A stretch of DNA of 38,201 bases. It comes from an uncultured Prochlorococcus sp. (GTDB lineage Bacteria > Cyanobacteriota > Cyanobacteriia > PCC-6307 > Cyanobiaceae). Of this stretch, positions 1-9,170 are shown piece by piece. The stretch spans positions 1 to 38,201 of the forward strand of contig CACMTJ010000013.1 in NCBI GenBank assembly GCA_902616595.1, given 5' to 3'. A program made the translations under genes and the position numbers. The notes below the pieces were generated by a model, which was not told where the DNA came from, made no database searches, and was given only the letters and a program-made list of their open reading frames with translations. Numbering within the stretch: position 1 is the stretch's first letter; each line of letters starts with the position of its first letter.

Positions 1-29
1 AAAGGTATTAAAGATAAGGGATTCTAAAT

Positions 30-824
30 ATGGAAAATTTTTCTTCTTTACTAATTGGTGGAAAACAATTTTCCAGTAGATTAATGGTTGGTACTGGCAA
101 ATACAAATCTACTCAAGATATGGTGGAAAGTTTGTCAAATTCTGAAACGGAAATTATAACCGTCGCTGTTAGAAGAATTAAAAATGATCAGACCGGAGAA
201 AATTTACTTGAAAAGATCAACTGGGAAAAATATTGGATGCTTCCGAATACAGCTGGTTGTGTTAATTCCGATGAGGCAGTTAGAATAGCAATTTTAGGTA
301 GAGAACTTGCAAAATTATCTGGTCAAGAAGAAAATAATTTTGTGAAGTTAGAAGTCATTCCTGACAAAAAGTATTTACTACCAGATCCAATAGAAACTCT
401 TAAAGCAGCCGAAATTTTAATAAAAAAGGGTTTCGCTGTACTTCCTTATATCAATGCAGATCCTATTCTTGCAAAAAGACTGGAAGAAATAGGTTGTGCA
501 ACTGTAATGCCATTGGGCTCGCCCATAGGCTCCGGGCAAGGTTTGTTAAATTTATCAAATATAAGGATAATTATTGAGAATGCAAAAGTGCCAGTAATAA
601 TTGACGCAGGAATTGGAGTGCCTAGTGAAGCTTCTCAAGCTATGGAAATTGGAGCTGATGGTGTCTTAATCAATAGTGCAATAGCACAAGCTGCAAATCC
701 TCCTTTAATGGCTCAAGCGATAAACTATAGTGTGAAAGCTGGCAGGCAAGCTTTTCTGGCAGGAAGAATTAAAAAACAAGACTTTGCAGTAGCAAGTTCG
801 CCGGAAAAAAACATATCTATCTAA
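30..824 (+). CDS. thiG: Thiazole synthase ThiG
   Basis: ThiG condenses 1-deoxy-D-xylulose 5-phosphate, dehydroglycine and the sulfur carried by ThiS thiocarboxylate into the thiazole phosphate half of thiamin; it is a cytosolic TIM-barrel enzyme. The 264-residue protein has the usual ThiG opening ([15 protein letters not shown], from about residue 11), the segment FVKLEVI with Lys106 as the likely Schiff-base lysine, and the C-terminal phosphate-binding strands (PVIIDAGIG near 197, [12 protein letters not shown] near 215). Length is normal and the frame is intact. No ThiS, ThiO or other thiamin gene is seen beside it in this window, and no TPP riboswitch is visible in the 29 bases upstream. 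The ATG at 30 gives the expected N-terminus. The family assignment is firm. Confidence 0.96.
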   Translation: MENFSSLLIGGKQFSSRLMVGTGKYKSTQDMVESLSNSETEIITVAVRRIKNDQTGENLLEKINWEKYWMLPNTAGCVNSDEAVRIAILGRELAKLSGQEENNFVKLEVIPDKKYLLPDPIETLKAAEILIKKGFAVLPYINADPILAKRLEEIGCATVMPLGSPIGSGQGLLNLSNIRIIIENAKVPVIIDAGIGVPSEASQAMEIGADGVLINSAIAQAANPPLMAQAINYSVKAGRQAFLAGRIKKQDFAVASSPEKNISI

Positions 825-913
825 TTCTCTTTATTTAGAAAAGTTTAAAAAGAAAGTAAAAATTTATTAATTGCTTTTATTTATCGTATTAAGAAAGAAG
901 ATTTGAAACTATT

Positions 914-919
914 TACAAT
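914..919 (+). promoter_or_regulatory. Candidate -10 box for sqdB-sqdX
   Basis: The 170-base gap between thiG and sqdB contains TACAAT, a one-mismatch match to the sigma-70 -10 consensus, about 75 bases before the sqdB start. No good -35 hexamer sits 16-18 bases upstream, which is common in AT-rich genomes, so chance occurrence is quite possible. The gap itself shows that sqdB is likely to have its own promoter. Confidence 0.25.
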
Positions 920-994
920 GTTTTTTCGCAAAGTGGAAGCACACTGTAGTAATTTAATAAATATATTACGAATCTTTTAATTCTGGAGTTCTGA

Positions 995-2188
995 GTGAAA
1001 GTTATTGTTCTAGGTGGAGATGGTTTTTGCGGTTGGCCTTGTGCGGTGAATTTAGCAGAGCAAAATCATGATGTTATTATTGTCGACAATTTAAGTCGTA
1101 GAAAAATTGATATTGATCTAGAGGTAGAATCTTTAACTCCTATTGCTTCGATAACAGAACGACTTTCTGCATGGGAAGAGATTGGAGGTAAGCCTATGAG
1201 ATTTCTTAATATGGATATCTCTAAACAATATCAAAAATTGCTCAATTTGCTTATTGATGAAAAACCAGATTGCGTGATCCATTTTGCAGAACAAAGAGCA
1301 GCTCCTTACTCGATGAAATCCAGTTTCACCAAAAGATATACAGTGGATAATAATGTTAATGGCACCCACAACCTTCTTGCTGCAATAGTAGAGAGTAATT
1401 TAGATATTCATGTTGTTCATTTAGGAACAATGGGAGTCTATGGATATGGATCACATAGAGGTGCAACAATTCCAGAAGGTTATCTAAAAGTTGAAGTTCC
1501 ACAACCAGATGGAAGCCGATTTGAAGAAGAAATATTACACCCTGCAAGTCCAGGTAGTGTTTATCATATGACTAAAACCTTAGATCAATTATTATTTCTT
1601 TATTACAACAAAAATGATCTTGTAAGGATTACTGATTTACATCAAGGCATTGTTTGGGGAACAAATACAGAAGCAACTTTAAAAGATCCTAGATTGACAA
1701 ACCGATTTGACTATGACGGGGATTATGGAACTGTTTTAAATAGATTTCTAATGCAAGCTGCAATCGGATATCCATTAAGTGTACATGGGACAGGGGGCCA
1801 AACAAGAGCATTTATACATATAAAAGACTCTGTAAAATGCGTACAACTTGCTCTTGAAAATCCTCCAAAATCTGGAGAAAGAGTCAAAATCTTTAATCAA
1901 ATGACTGAAAGTCATCAAGTTGGAGAACTAGCTAAAAAAGTTGCTTCTCTAACAGGAGCTGATATTAATTATTTACCAAATCCAAGGAATGAAGCGGTAG
2001 AAAATGATCTAATTGTTGATAATAAATGTTTTATAGAATTAGGTTTAAACCCAACGACTCTTGATAATGGCTTATTAGAAGAAGTTGTTGAAGTTGCCAA
2101 AAAATACTCCAATAGATGTGATCTTAAGCGCATACCTTGTGTTTCATCCTGGACTAAAAAACAAGCTGAGGCAATAAAGACAAATTAA
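995..2188 (+). CDS. sqdB: UDP-sulfoquinovose synthase SqdB
   Basis: SqdB converts UDP-glucose and sulfite to UDP-sulfoquinovose, the head-group donor for the thylakoid sulfolipid SQDG. It is an extended short-chain dehydrogenase/reductase. The sequence opens with the Rossmann motif GGDGFCGWP (residues 7-15), continues with the NAD-binding acidic end of strand 2 (IIVDNLSRR), the substrate-pocket stretch HFAEQRAAPYSM, and the catalytic SDR Tyr/Lys in VYHMTKTLD (about residue 190). At 397 residues it matches the cyanobacterial and plant SQD1 mature enzymes. The start is GTG at 995, which gives the canonical MKVIVLGGDG N-terminus; no in-frame ATG upstream fits better. sqdX follows after 27 bases, so the two form an operon for SQDG synthesis. 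Confidence 0.96.
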   Translation: MKVIVLGGDGFCGWPCAVNLAEQNHDVIIVDNLSRRKIDIDLEVESLTPIASITERLSAWEEIGGKPMRFLNMDISKQYQKLLNLLIDEKPDCVIHFAEQRAAPYSMKSSFTKRYTVDNNVNGTHNLLAAIVESNLDIHVVHLGTMGVYGYGSHRGATIPEGYLKVEVPQPDGSRFEEEILHPASPGSVYHMTKTLDQLLFLYYNKNDLVRITDLHQGIVWGTNTEATLKDPRLTNRFDYDGDYGTVLNRFLMQAAIGYPLSVHGTGGQTRAFIHIKDSVKCVQLALENPPKSGERVKIFNQMTESHQVGELAKKVASLTGADINYLPNPRNEAVENDLIVDNKCFIELGLNPTTLDNGLLEEVVEVAKKYSNRCDLKRIPCVSSWTKKQAEAIKTN

Positions 2189-2215
2189 AATTTCTAAAAT
2201 AGTTACCTTAAGAAA

Positions 2216-3349
2216 GTGAAAATTGCATTGTTTACTGAAACTTTTTTACCTAAAGTTGATGGCATAGTCACAAGACTGACTAAGACGATTGAATTTTTAA
2301 TAAAAAATGGTGATGAAGTTATAATTTTTTGTCCAGAAGGGTGTCCAGAATCATATATGGGTGCAACTGTAGTTGGAGTTGCTGCAATGCCATTACCCTT
2401 ATATCCAGAATTGAAGCTTGGTTTACCGGGTCCTGCAGTCTCAGATAAGTTAGAAAAATTTAACCCAGATTTGATACATGTTGTTAATCCAGCTGTTCTT
2501 GGCTTAGGTGGCATATGGTTAGCGAAAACTAATAATATTCCTTTAATTGCCAGTTACCATACTCATCTTCCAAAATATCTGGAACATTACGGTATGGGTA
2601 TGTTAGAGCCACTTTTGTGGGAATTACTTAAAGCAGCTCATAATCAAGCCTTATTAAATTTATGTACTTCCACCGCTATGGTCAATGAGTTAAAAGATAA
2701 AGGTATTCAAAGGACTGCTCTATGGCAAAGGGGAGTAGATACTTTCAGTTTCAGACCAGATTTGAGAAGTGAGAAAATGAGAAAAAAATTATTTGGGGAA
2801 TATAACGACGCTAATTACTTATTGATTTATGTAGGAAGATTATCAGCAGAAAAACAAATTGAGAGAATTAAACCAGTCTTAGAGAGTATTCCTAATGCTT
2901 GCCTAGCACTTGTAGGTGACGGACCATATAGAAACCAGCTTGAAAAAATCTTCGAAAATACAAAGACTAATTTCATAGGATACTTATCTGGCGATGAACT
3001 TGCTAGCGCCTATGCCTCTGGAGATATATTTTTATTTCCATCTAGTACAGAAACACTTGGATTAGTTTTACTAGAAGCAATGGCAGCAGGATGTCCAGTT
3101 ATCGGAGCCAACAAGGGGGGGATTCCAGATATTATTAGCGATGGGATTAATGGTTGTTTATATGATCCTGATGAAAAAGATAATGGGGAACAAAGTTTGA
3201 TTGAAGCGACAAAAAAAATTCTAGAGAATAAAGATAAAAGAGAAGTTATGAGAAAAGAAGCACGAAACGAAGCAGAAAAATGGGATTGGAATCAAGCAAC
3301 ACTACAACTGCAAAATTATTATGCCGATACTCTCAAAGAAATAGATTAA
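2216..3349 (+). CDS. sqdX: Sulfoquinovosyltransferase SqdX (GT4 glycosyltransferase)
   Basis: SqdX transfers sulfoquinovose from UDP-sulfoquinovose to diacylglycerol to make SQDG on the thylakoid or cytoplasmic membrane. The 377-residue protein is a GT-B fold family 4 glycosyltransferase: the N-terminal half starts IALFTETFLPKVDGI with the expected early ET-PxxxG signature, and the C-terminal half has the donor-binding elements YVGRLSAEKQIE (about residue 205) and PSSTETLGLVLLEAMAAG (about residue 275), where the E-x7-E motif is visible. The start is GTG at 2216. Placement directly after sqdB is what separates this call from the many other GT4 enzymes that share these motifs, such as mannosyltransferases. 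The family is certain and the substrate is inferred from the neighbour. Confidence 0.92.
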   Translation: MKIALFTETFLPKVDGIVTRLTKTIEFLIKNGDEVIIFCPEGCPESYMGATVVGVAAMPLPLYPELKLGLPGPAVSDKLEKFNPDLIHVVNPAVLGLGGIWLAKTNNIPLIASYHTHLPKYLEHYGMGMLEPLLWELLKAAHNQALLNLCTSTAMVNELKDKGIQRTALWQRGVDTFSFRPDLRSEKMRKKLFGEYNDANYLLIYVGRLSAEKQIERIKPVLESIPNACLALVGDGPYRNQLEKIFENTKTNFIGYLSGDELASAYASGDIFLFPSSTETLGLVLLEAMAAGCPVIGANKGGIPDIISDGINGCLYDPDEKDNGEQSLIEATKKILENKDKREVMRKEARNEAEKWDWNQATLQLQNYYADTLKEID

Positions 3350-3361
3350 AATTAACCTTAA

Positions 3362-3610
3362 TTATGCAACATGTGGAGGCGTGGGATTACTATACGAACT
3401 TAAAGGAAGTATTAGAGTAGCGATGTTTTGATTCTTTTCAGGCCTTTTTTTCTTTGAAAATTTTTTACCAAAGGGTACTCTTATAACGTTAGTTCCCTCA
3501 ATGGAACAAATGTTTGAATTATCTCCTAAAAAATTATTTACAAAATTTGGTAAATCTACATTTTTAACTGGCAATTGCTTAACATTACTAGATGTGAAAT
3601 CTTTGGTCAT
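3362..3610 (-). CDS. Small conserved-looking hypothetical protein, 82 aa
   Basis: I do not recognise this gene. The ORF runs from an ATG at 3610 and ends 12 bases from the convergent sqdX stop. The product is basic, with a Lys/Arg-rich stretch near residues 49-59 (GKKFSKKKRPEK), a hydrophobic patch ending ATLILPLSS and no clear membrane span or signal peptide. No gene lies on the opposite strand here, so it is not an antisense shadow, and it fills most of a gap that would be unusually long for this genome. It is 129 bases upstream of the next block and probably transcribed alone or by readthrough. It could be a lineage-specific small protein or spurious; I favour real with moderate confidence. 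Confidence 0.55.
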   Translation of the reverse strand: MTKDFTSSNVKQLPVKNVDLPNFVNNFLGDNSNICSIEGTNVIRVPFGKKFSKKKRPEKNQNIATLILPLSSYSNPTPPHVA

Positions 3611-3739
3611 AGCTTCAAATACCCCAAAAAATTTGATGCTCGAATATTTTAATAAAAAAATTTAAAAAAATTCTATAAGAAAATATTAAATTTTTATTCT
3701 CACTGATAATAACTAAGGAAATATAAGGACGCTAGTCCT

Positions 3740-6649
3740 TTAAGCACATTTTTTTTCTTCGAAAGTCTCCCCTTGATTTACATTGCAAGAACAAATTAAA
3801 TTGCGATCGCCATATGCATTATTGATCCTAGAAACTGAAGACCAAAACTTAATAGACATTGAAGTTTTATAAGGAAAAGCAGCTTTTTCTTTTGAATAAG
3901 GATAATGCCAATTATCAGCAATTAATTCTTTCAGCGTATGGGGAGCGTTACTTATTACATTATTATTCTTTAATGCAACATTTTTTTCTATTTCGCTGAT
4001 TTCTTCTCCAATCAATAGCATAGCCTCGCAAAATCTATCCAATTCAACCAAACTTTCACTTTCTGTAGGCTCTATCATTATCGTCTCTGGGACAGGCCAA
4101 CTTATAGTTGGAGCATGAAAACTATAATCTATTAATCGTTTAGCTAAATCATTTACACTCAAACCAGTTTTAGATTTTAAATCCCTAAAATCTAAAATAC
4201 ATTCATGTGCTACAAAATTATTTTTTCCTTTATAAAGAATCTTGAATTTATGCTTTAAAGAATGCGCAATATAATTTGCAGATAAAATTGCATGCGCAGT
4301 TGCTTTCCTTAAACCACTAAGACCAGCCATTTTTATGTACATCCAACTTATTGGAAGAATACTTGCACTCCCATGCTTGGCAGAAGATACGTAATTGGAA
4401 CTAATAGATAAATTATTATCCATTAAAGAATGAGTAGGAAGAAATGGGCTTAAAGTTTCTGATGAAGCAACTGGACCTACTCCTGGACCACCACCTCCAT
4501 GAGGAATGCAGAATGTTTTATGTAAATTCAAATGACAAACATCAACACCATAATTCCCCGGTTTACATAATCCAACCTGAGCGTTCAAATTTGCTCCATC
4601 TAAATAGACAAATCCTCCCACAGAGTGAATTAAATCACATATCTTTCTGATTTGTAATTCAAAAACTCCATGAGTAGAGGGATAAGTCAGCATAAGAGCC
4701 CCTATTTGGTTATCAAATTTCTTGACCTTGATTGACAAATCTTGAAAATCAATATTTCCTTCGTCATCACATTCAACAGTTAACACGTCAAAACCTGCCA
4801 TAACTGCACTAGCAGGATTTGTTCCATGAGCACTTTTTGGAATTAAACATTTTTTTCTTAACAGTTCACCTTTTGATTCAAAATAAGAATTTATTGCCAA
4901 TAAACCTGCAAACTCTCCTTGAGAGCCTGCATTTGGTTGAAAAGAAACTGATTTTAAACCAACAATCTCACTTATCCATTTTTCTAGGTCAGATATAATT
5001 TTTGAATAGCCTTTAGTTTGATCTGGTGGGGAAAAAGGATGAATGGAAGATAAATTAGCCCAAGATACTGGATGTAACTCTGCTGCAGAATTTAACTTCA
5101 TGGTACAGCTTCCCAATGGCATCATCCCATCTACCAAAGAAAAATCTTTTTCTGCAAGTCGGAATATATATCTCATTAATTCAGTTTCACTTTGGTAATT
5201 TGTGAATATATCTTGCTGCATCCATGTACTGGATCTCAAAGCTAAACTTTCAAGATGAAATTCTTTATCAAATTTTATATGCTCTAAATCTTCTTCTTTT
5301 TCTATAAGGTTTGCTATGAAAGTCAAAATATCTTTTATTTCTTTTTCATTACTAAGTTCATCTAAAGAAATCCCAAAGCCAGTTGAATTTTCAATGGTTG
5401 ATCCCAACGGCAAAATTCTTAGGTTATAGCCATTTTTTAAAGCTTCGTTATGGATCCTTTGGGAGTGCTCAGAATAAACATCAACACTATCGAATCTAAT
5501 CCCATCAGGAATATCAAAACCTAAAGCAGCTAAACTTGATTCTAAATTTATTCTCAACTCAACTAATCTCTTAGCAATTTGAGTTAATCCAGAGGGTCCA
5601 TGATAAATAGCATAAAAAGAAGAAATTATGGCTAACAAAGATTGAGCAGTACAAATATTACTAGTGGCCTTTTCCCTTCTAATATGTTGCTCTCTTGTTT
5701 GCAATGCTAGTCTTAGTGACTTTTCTCCATTTTTAGATAGAGTTTGCCCAACTATTCTTCCGGGTATCAGCCTTTTATATTTTTCGCTACAAGCAAAATA
5801 TGCTGCATGAGGGCCACCAAAACCCATTGGAACACCAAATCTTTGCATACTCCCCACTGCTACATCAACACCAAATTCAGAAATTGGTTTAATCAAAACT
5901 TGCGCTAGTGGATCAATACATGCCGTAACAATAATTTCTGATCTATGTGCTTGGGATATTAAGAATGTAGGGTCATATAATTGTCCATTTTTACCAGGTA
6001 ATTGCAACAACATTCCAAAAACATCATCATGATTAGGAAAGTTGCTTTGAGTAAAGCGTTTTAAGGATATTCCCAAAGGTTTTGCTCTGGTTTGTAGAAC
6101 ATTAAAAGTATGATCAAAAACATTTGACTCCACTAGGTACACTTTTGAAGATTTATTTTTTCTTGCGGAAAAACTCATTGCCATGGCTTCTGCTGCAGCA
6201 GTACCCTCATCCAACAAAGATGCATTGGCGACAGGGAATCCTGTTAGTTCACAAACAATAGTCTGAAAATTAAATAGAGCTTCTAACCTTCCTTGTGCAA
6301 TTTCTGCTTGATATGGAGTATAAGACGTATACCACCTTGGATTTTCAAGAACATGTCTTTGGATTACTTTAGGCATATGGTTGTCATAATAACCAAGGCC
6401 TATAAGTGATCTCATTGTAGTATTTTTATTCGCAATCTCTTCTAATTCGTTCAAAGCCTCAATTTCTGAACATCCTCTGGGTAATATTTCAGAAGACTTA
6501 TCTTGTAACTGAATATCTTCAGGAATAACTTGATCTATAAATTGATCAATATTCTTAAAACCAAGTTTAGATAGCATTTTCTGCTCTTCATTATCACTTA
6601 AACCAAGGTGTCTATTAATAAATAAATCTGAATTTATGATGGATTCCAT
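3740..6649 (-). CDS. gcvP: Glycine dehydrogenase (decarboxylating), P protein
   Basis: The P protein decarboxylates glycine with pyridoxal phosphate and passes the aminomethyl group to the lipoyl arm of GcvH; in a photosynthetic cell this also handles glycine from photorespiration. It is the long single-chain form of about 969 residues, with the two homologous halves typical of bacteria and mitochondria. The N-terminal half has GYYDNHMPKVIQRHVLENP; the C-terminal half has the PLP lysine in HLNLHKTFCIPHGGGGPG (about Lys711) and SAHGTNPASA. The ATG at 6649 is preferred; a TTG at 6655 would add only two residues. It is 44 bases downstream of gcvH and closes a probable four-gene operon. The frame is intact along its length. 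Confidence 0.97.
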   Translation of the reverse strand: MESIINSDLFINRHLGLSDNEEQKMLSKLGFKNIDQFIDQVIPEDIQLQDKSSEILPRGCSEIEALNELEEIANKNTTMRSLIGLGYYDNHMPKVIQRHVLENPRWYTSYTPYQAEIAQGRLEALFNFQTIVCELTGFPVANASLLDEGTAAAEAMAMSFSARKNKSSKVYLVESNVFDHTFNVLQTRAKPLGISLKRFTQSNFPNHDDVFGMLLQLPGKNGQLYDPTFLISQAHRSEIIVTACIDPLAQVLIKPISEFGVDVAVGSMQRFGVPMGFGGPHAAYFACSEKYKRLIPGRIVGQTLSKNGEKSLRLALQTREQHIRREKATSNICTAQSLLAIISSFYAIYHGPSGLTQIAKRLVELRINLESSLAALGFDIPDGIRFDSVDVYSEHSQRIHNEALKNGYNLRILPLGSTIENSTGFGISLDELSNEKEIKDILTFIANLIEKEEDLEHIKFDKEFHLESLALRSSTWMQQDIFTNYQSETELMRYIFRLAEKDFSLVDGMMPLGSCTMKLNSAAELHPVSWANLSSIHPFSPPDQTKGYSKIISDLEKWISEIVGLKSVSFQPNAGSQGEFAGLLAINSYFESKGELLRKKCLIPKSAHGTNPASAVMAGFDVLTVECDDEGNIDFQDLSIKVKKFDNQIGALMLTYPSTHGVFELQIRKICDLIHSVGGFVYLDGANLNAQVGLCKPGNYGVDVCHLNLHKTFCIPHGGGGPGVGPVASSETLSPFLPTHSLMDNNLSISSNYVSSAKHGSASILPISWMYIKMAGLSGLRKATAHAILSANYIAHSLKHKFKILYKGKNNFVAHECILDFRDLKSKTGLSVNDLAKRLIDYSFHAPTISWPVPETIMIEPTESESLVELDRFCEAMLLIGEEISEIEKNVALKNNNVISNAPHTLKELIADNWHYPYSKEKAAFPYKTSMSIKFWSSVSRINNAYGDRNLICSCNVNQGETFEEKKCA

Positions 6650-6693
6650 ATCCAATTTTTTTTTTAATTTAGCCTATTGACTAAGATTTTGCT

Positions 6694-7083
6694 TTAAATT
6701 GGCATAACCTTTGATTTATATTCCTCAGAAGTCATCAAATCAGCAATTGATGCTTTTGATTCTGGTTTCAAAATGACTAACCAACCTTCTCCAATAGGAT
6801 CATTCTGTAAAAGCTCAGGATTCTCAATAACACTTTCATTTACAGATACTATTTCCCCTGAAAAAGGCAGATAGACTTCTTCTACAGCCTTAACTGATTC
6901 TATTGTTCCAAAAGTTTCGCCTTTCTCTAAAGTCGCCCCTTCATCAGCTAATTCAACAAAAACAATATCCCCTAATTGATCTATAGCGAATTCACTTACT
7001 CCAATTTTGTATAATCCATTTTCTTCCAAGACATATTCGTGAGTATCAGCATAGTTGAGGTTGTCTGGAAACTTGTAAGACAT
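6694..7083 (-). CDS. gcvH: Glycine cleavage system H protein
   Basis: GcvH is the small lipoyl carrier that shuttles the aminomethyl group between the P, T and L proteins. The 129-residue product has the standard all-beta hybrid fold sequence, with the lipoylated lysine in IESVKAVEEVY (Lys65) and the typical YADTHEYV start. It begins 2 bases after the stop of the PLP-enzyme gene upstream and precedes gcvP by 44 bases, so all three are very likely cotranscribed. gcvT is not in this operon but lies near 24.5 kb on the other strand. Confidence 0.97.
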   Translation of the reverse strand: MSYKFPDNLNYADTHEYVLEENGLYKIGVSEFAIDQLGDIVFVELADEGATLEKGETFGTIESVKAVEEVYLPFSGEIVSVNESVIENPELLQNDPIGEGWLVILKPESKASIADLMTSEEYKSKVMPI

Positions 7084-7085
7084 GA

Positions 7086-8378
7086 TTATGTAGATAAAGG
7101 AAGTAGAGAATCCTTTGAAATTAATTTTTCCTCTAATAGTTCAAATAATAATCGAATTAAAGCAATTTTGATGTGAGCTATGTGAGAACCACCTTGAACA
7201 AAAATATTATAAGGATCTCTTAGAGGGGCATCAGCAGAAAATTCACTTGTACTACCTTCAATAAAGGTACCTCCTGCCATTAATAATTTTGAATCATATC
7301 CATCCATGGATGATGGAACAACATTCAGAAAAGAATCTACTGGTGAAGAATTTTGAAAAGATTGACAAACTTTTTGTACCAAATCAGGATTATTCAATCT
7401 TACTGACTGAATAAGATCAGATCTATAAGTTGCTGGCTCTGGTAAAACCTTAAATCCCAAATTTTTAAAAACTGCTGCAACCATATCAGCACCTTTTAGT
7501 GATTCGTGAACAATTTGTGGTGCTAAAAACAAACCCTGCAAAATTAATCTTCCTAGTCCAAAATTTATTCCTGCAGAAGAACCAATGCCTGGTGAGGTTA
7601 ATCTAGAACATGCCATCTCAACCAACTCTGTATCTCCTGCAACGTACCCACCAGTAGGAACGATTGTTCCTCCCAAATTTTTAATCAATGATCCAGCAAT
7701 TATATTTGCCCCTTTAGAAACTGGTTCACTATCTTCTACAAGCTCCCCATAACAGTTATCAACAAAACATATACAATTAGGATCAAGAGAATGAATAAGA
7801 CTACAAATTTTCTCTATCTGATGATTCGTAAGAGACTTTCTCCAACTATATCCACAACTTTTTTGTATGAATACTAATTTGCATGAATTTTCTTCAAAAG
7901 AATGAACAATTTTTTCTTCAAAAGAATCAAAATTCTCGCAGATATTTATTTGCTTATATTCAATGTCAAAATCTTTAAGTGAGCCTTTTCCTCCTCCCCT
8001 TATTCCTATGACTTCTTCTAACGTGTCATATGGTTGTCCTGTAAGAGATAACATTACATCTCCAGGTCGAAGAATTCCAAATAAGACAGAACTTATTGCA
8101 TGCGTTCCACTTACAAATTGCATCCTCACAGCAGCCTTTTCAGCAAGAAACAATCTTGCAAAAACCGCATCAATTTTTTCTCTAGATATATCATCATGGC
8201 CACTACCAGAAGATTGATTGAAATGATTAGTAGAAACTTTTTCTTCCTTAAAAATTGTCAAAATATTTTCTAATTTCTGGTAAACCTGATTAGACCTTTC
8301 TTGGAAAACTTTACTTAAACTCTCTTCGACAGAAAGAACAGCGTTTTCAGCCAGTTTTAAGTTCTTGTCAAGAATCAT
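7086..8378 (-). CDS. Methionine gamma-lyase-related PLP enzyme ('aluminum resistance protein' family)
   Basis: This 430-residue protein belongs to the fold-type I PLP family annotated as methionine gamma-lyase family or aluminum resistance protein (Pfam PF06838, Met_gamma_lyase). Family hallmarks visible are the N-terminal SGSGHDD segment (about residue 57), VRMQFVSGTHAI for the cofactor phosphate region, CFVDNCYGEL with Asp207 placed to contact the pyridine nitrogen, and the Schiff-base lysine in AGSLIKNLGG (Lys233). The true substrate of the family is poorly established; the cystathionine/methionine lyase relationship is by fold only. It sits 18 bases after the HTH-like gene and 2 bases before gcvH, which suggests an amino-acid role linked to glycine or one-carbon metabolism, but that is inference. 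Confidence 0.85.
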   Translation of the reverse strand: MILDKNLKLAENAVLSVEESLSKVFQERSNQVYQKLENILTIFKEEKVSTNHFNQSSGSGHDDISREKIDAVFARLFLAEKAAVRMQFVSGTHAISSVLFGILRPGDVMLSLTGQPYDTLEEVIGIRGGGKGSLKDFDIEYKQINICENFDSFEEKIVHSFEENSCKLVFIQKSCGYSWRKSLTNHQIEKICSLIHSLDPNCICFVDNCYGELVEDSEPVSKGANIIAGSLIKNLGGTIVPTGGYVAGDTELVEMACSRLTSPGIGSSAGINFGLGRLILQGLFLAPQIVHESLKGADMVAAVFKNLGFKVLPEPATYRSDLIQSVRLNNPDLVQKVCQSFQNSSPVDSFLNVVPSSMDGYDSKLLMAGGTFIEGSTSEFSADAPLRDPYNIFVQGGSHIAHIKIALIRLLFELLEEKLISKDSLLPLST

Positions 8379-8396
8379 TTATTATGAAATTTCATG

Positions 8397-9095
8397 TTAT
8401 TTTTCAGAAGCTAAATTTCTTAATTCTGTCAGGAAAGCATTAGGTCCCCTACCCTGAAAATAAGAAAGTTTTTTTGAAGCCTCATATAAATCAAGAAGTT
8501 CTCCATCTAATTCTTCTGCCGTATAATCTCTAATTCCTGCAATTACCTCAGCAAAACGTTCTCTACGGGCAGATTTATTGACAGAATAGGCTTCCATTAC
8601 CTGCATTTTACATGATCTCCAAGCTTTATTCTGACAAAAATGCACTGAAAGAGCATCACTTAAAGCAGAAGCTTCATCATCTTCTATGTACCAGTCAAAA
8701 GATGAAGGTAGATGTTTTAATCCTGAAAATATCTCGAATAACTCTCCGGCCGACAATGGATTACCAGAATCATTTTTTAGGGGTAATGCAGACTCTTCTA
8801 AGGATTTCCATAACTCAGGGTAATCACTTTCAAAACGATCCCTGATTTTTTCAATACCTTGATCAAGAATCGTATTAACTTGAGCTAAAGCGAGAAAAAC
8901 TTCAGGACCTGGCGAAGATAACTTCCCATTCCTAAGATTAGAAATTTGTGAATTATGGACTTTACCTAAATCAAGTACTTCTGAAAGTAATGGCAATACT
9001 CTGTGAGACCAACCATTTCTTTCATGCCAGAGGTGAATCAAATGAGCCATAGCCCTTCGACCTCTAGATAATTTATCGCGATATCCGAGACTCAC
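8397..9095 (-). CDS. Hypothetical protein with an XRE-like helix-turn-helix N-terminus
   Basis: I do not recognise a named family. The 232-residue protein starts at a GTG (9095); an in-frame ATG at residue 16 (9050) is a possible alternative. Residues about 28-75 read like a divergent Cro/C1-type helix-turn-helix: a helix RVLPLLSEVLDL, then HNSQISNLRNGKLSSPGPEV and a hydrophobic helix FLALAQVN, comparable in spacing to the ISxxExGxxxP pattern of XRE proteins. The rest is helical and acidic, with no other motif that I know, and no membrane span. It is the first gene of the probable operon with the PLP enzyme, gcvH and gcvP (18-base gap) and is divergent from the desaturase gene. It may be a DNA-binding regulator, but this rests on weak similarity. 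Confidence 0.7.
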   Translation of the reverse strand: MSLGYRDKLSRGRRAMAHLIHLWHERNGWSHRVLPLLSEVLDLGKVHNSQISNLRNGKLSSPGPEVFLALAQVNTILDQGIEKIRDRFESDYPELWKSLEESALPLKNDSGNPLSAGELFEIFSGLKHLPSSFDWYIEDDEASALSDALSVHFCQNKAWRSCKMQVMEAYSVNKSARRERFAEVIAGIRDYTAEELDGELLDLYEASKKLSYFQGRGPNAFLTELRNLASEK

Positions 9096-9170
9096 AGATA
9101 ATTAAACTTATCAATAGTATAGTATGATAATATTACATATCGGTAATTTTGAAAATAGTATTTCAATATC
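9096..9170. promoter_or_regulatory. Divergent promoter region between the gcv operon and the desaturase gene
   Basis: The 75 bases between two divergent starts must hold both promoters. On the plus strand TATGAT at 9123-9128 is a plausible -10 for the desaturase. On the minus strand TATACT (9121 back to 9116) is a plausible -10 for the HTH-like gene. The two candidates almost abut, so the polymerase sites would compete. No convincing -35 boxes or operator repeats are seen. Confidence 0.4.

Noticed and set aside
918..980. 20-codon ORF upstream of sqdB
   Set aside because: It has no Shine-Dalgarno and no recognisable content, and it overlaps the candidate promoter.
6650..6655. TTG start for gcvP two codons upstream of ATG 6649
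   Set aside because: It adds only two residues, and ATG is the more usual start. The same reasoning was used for valS (TTG 21259), the TVP38-like gene (TTG 18500), queE (TTG 29181) and cobA (TTG 33464).
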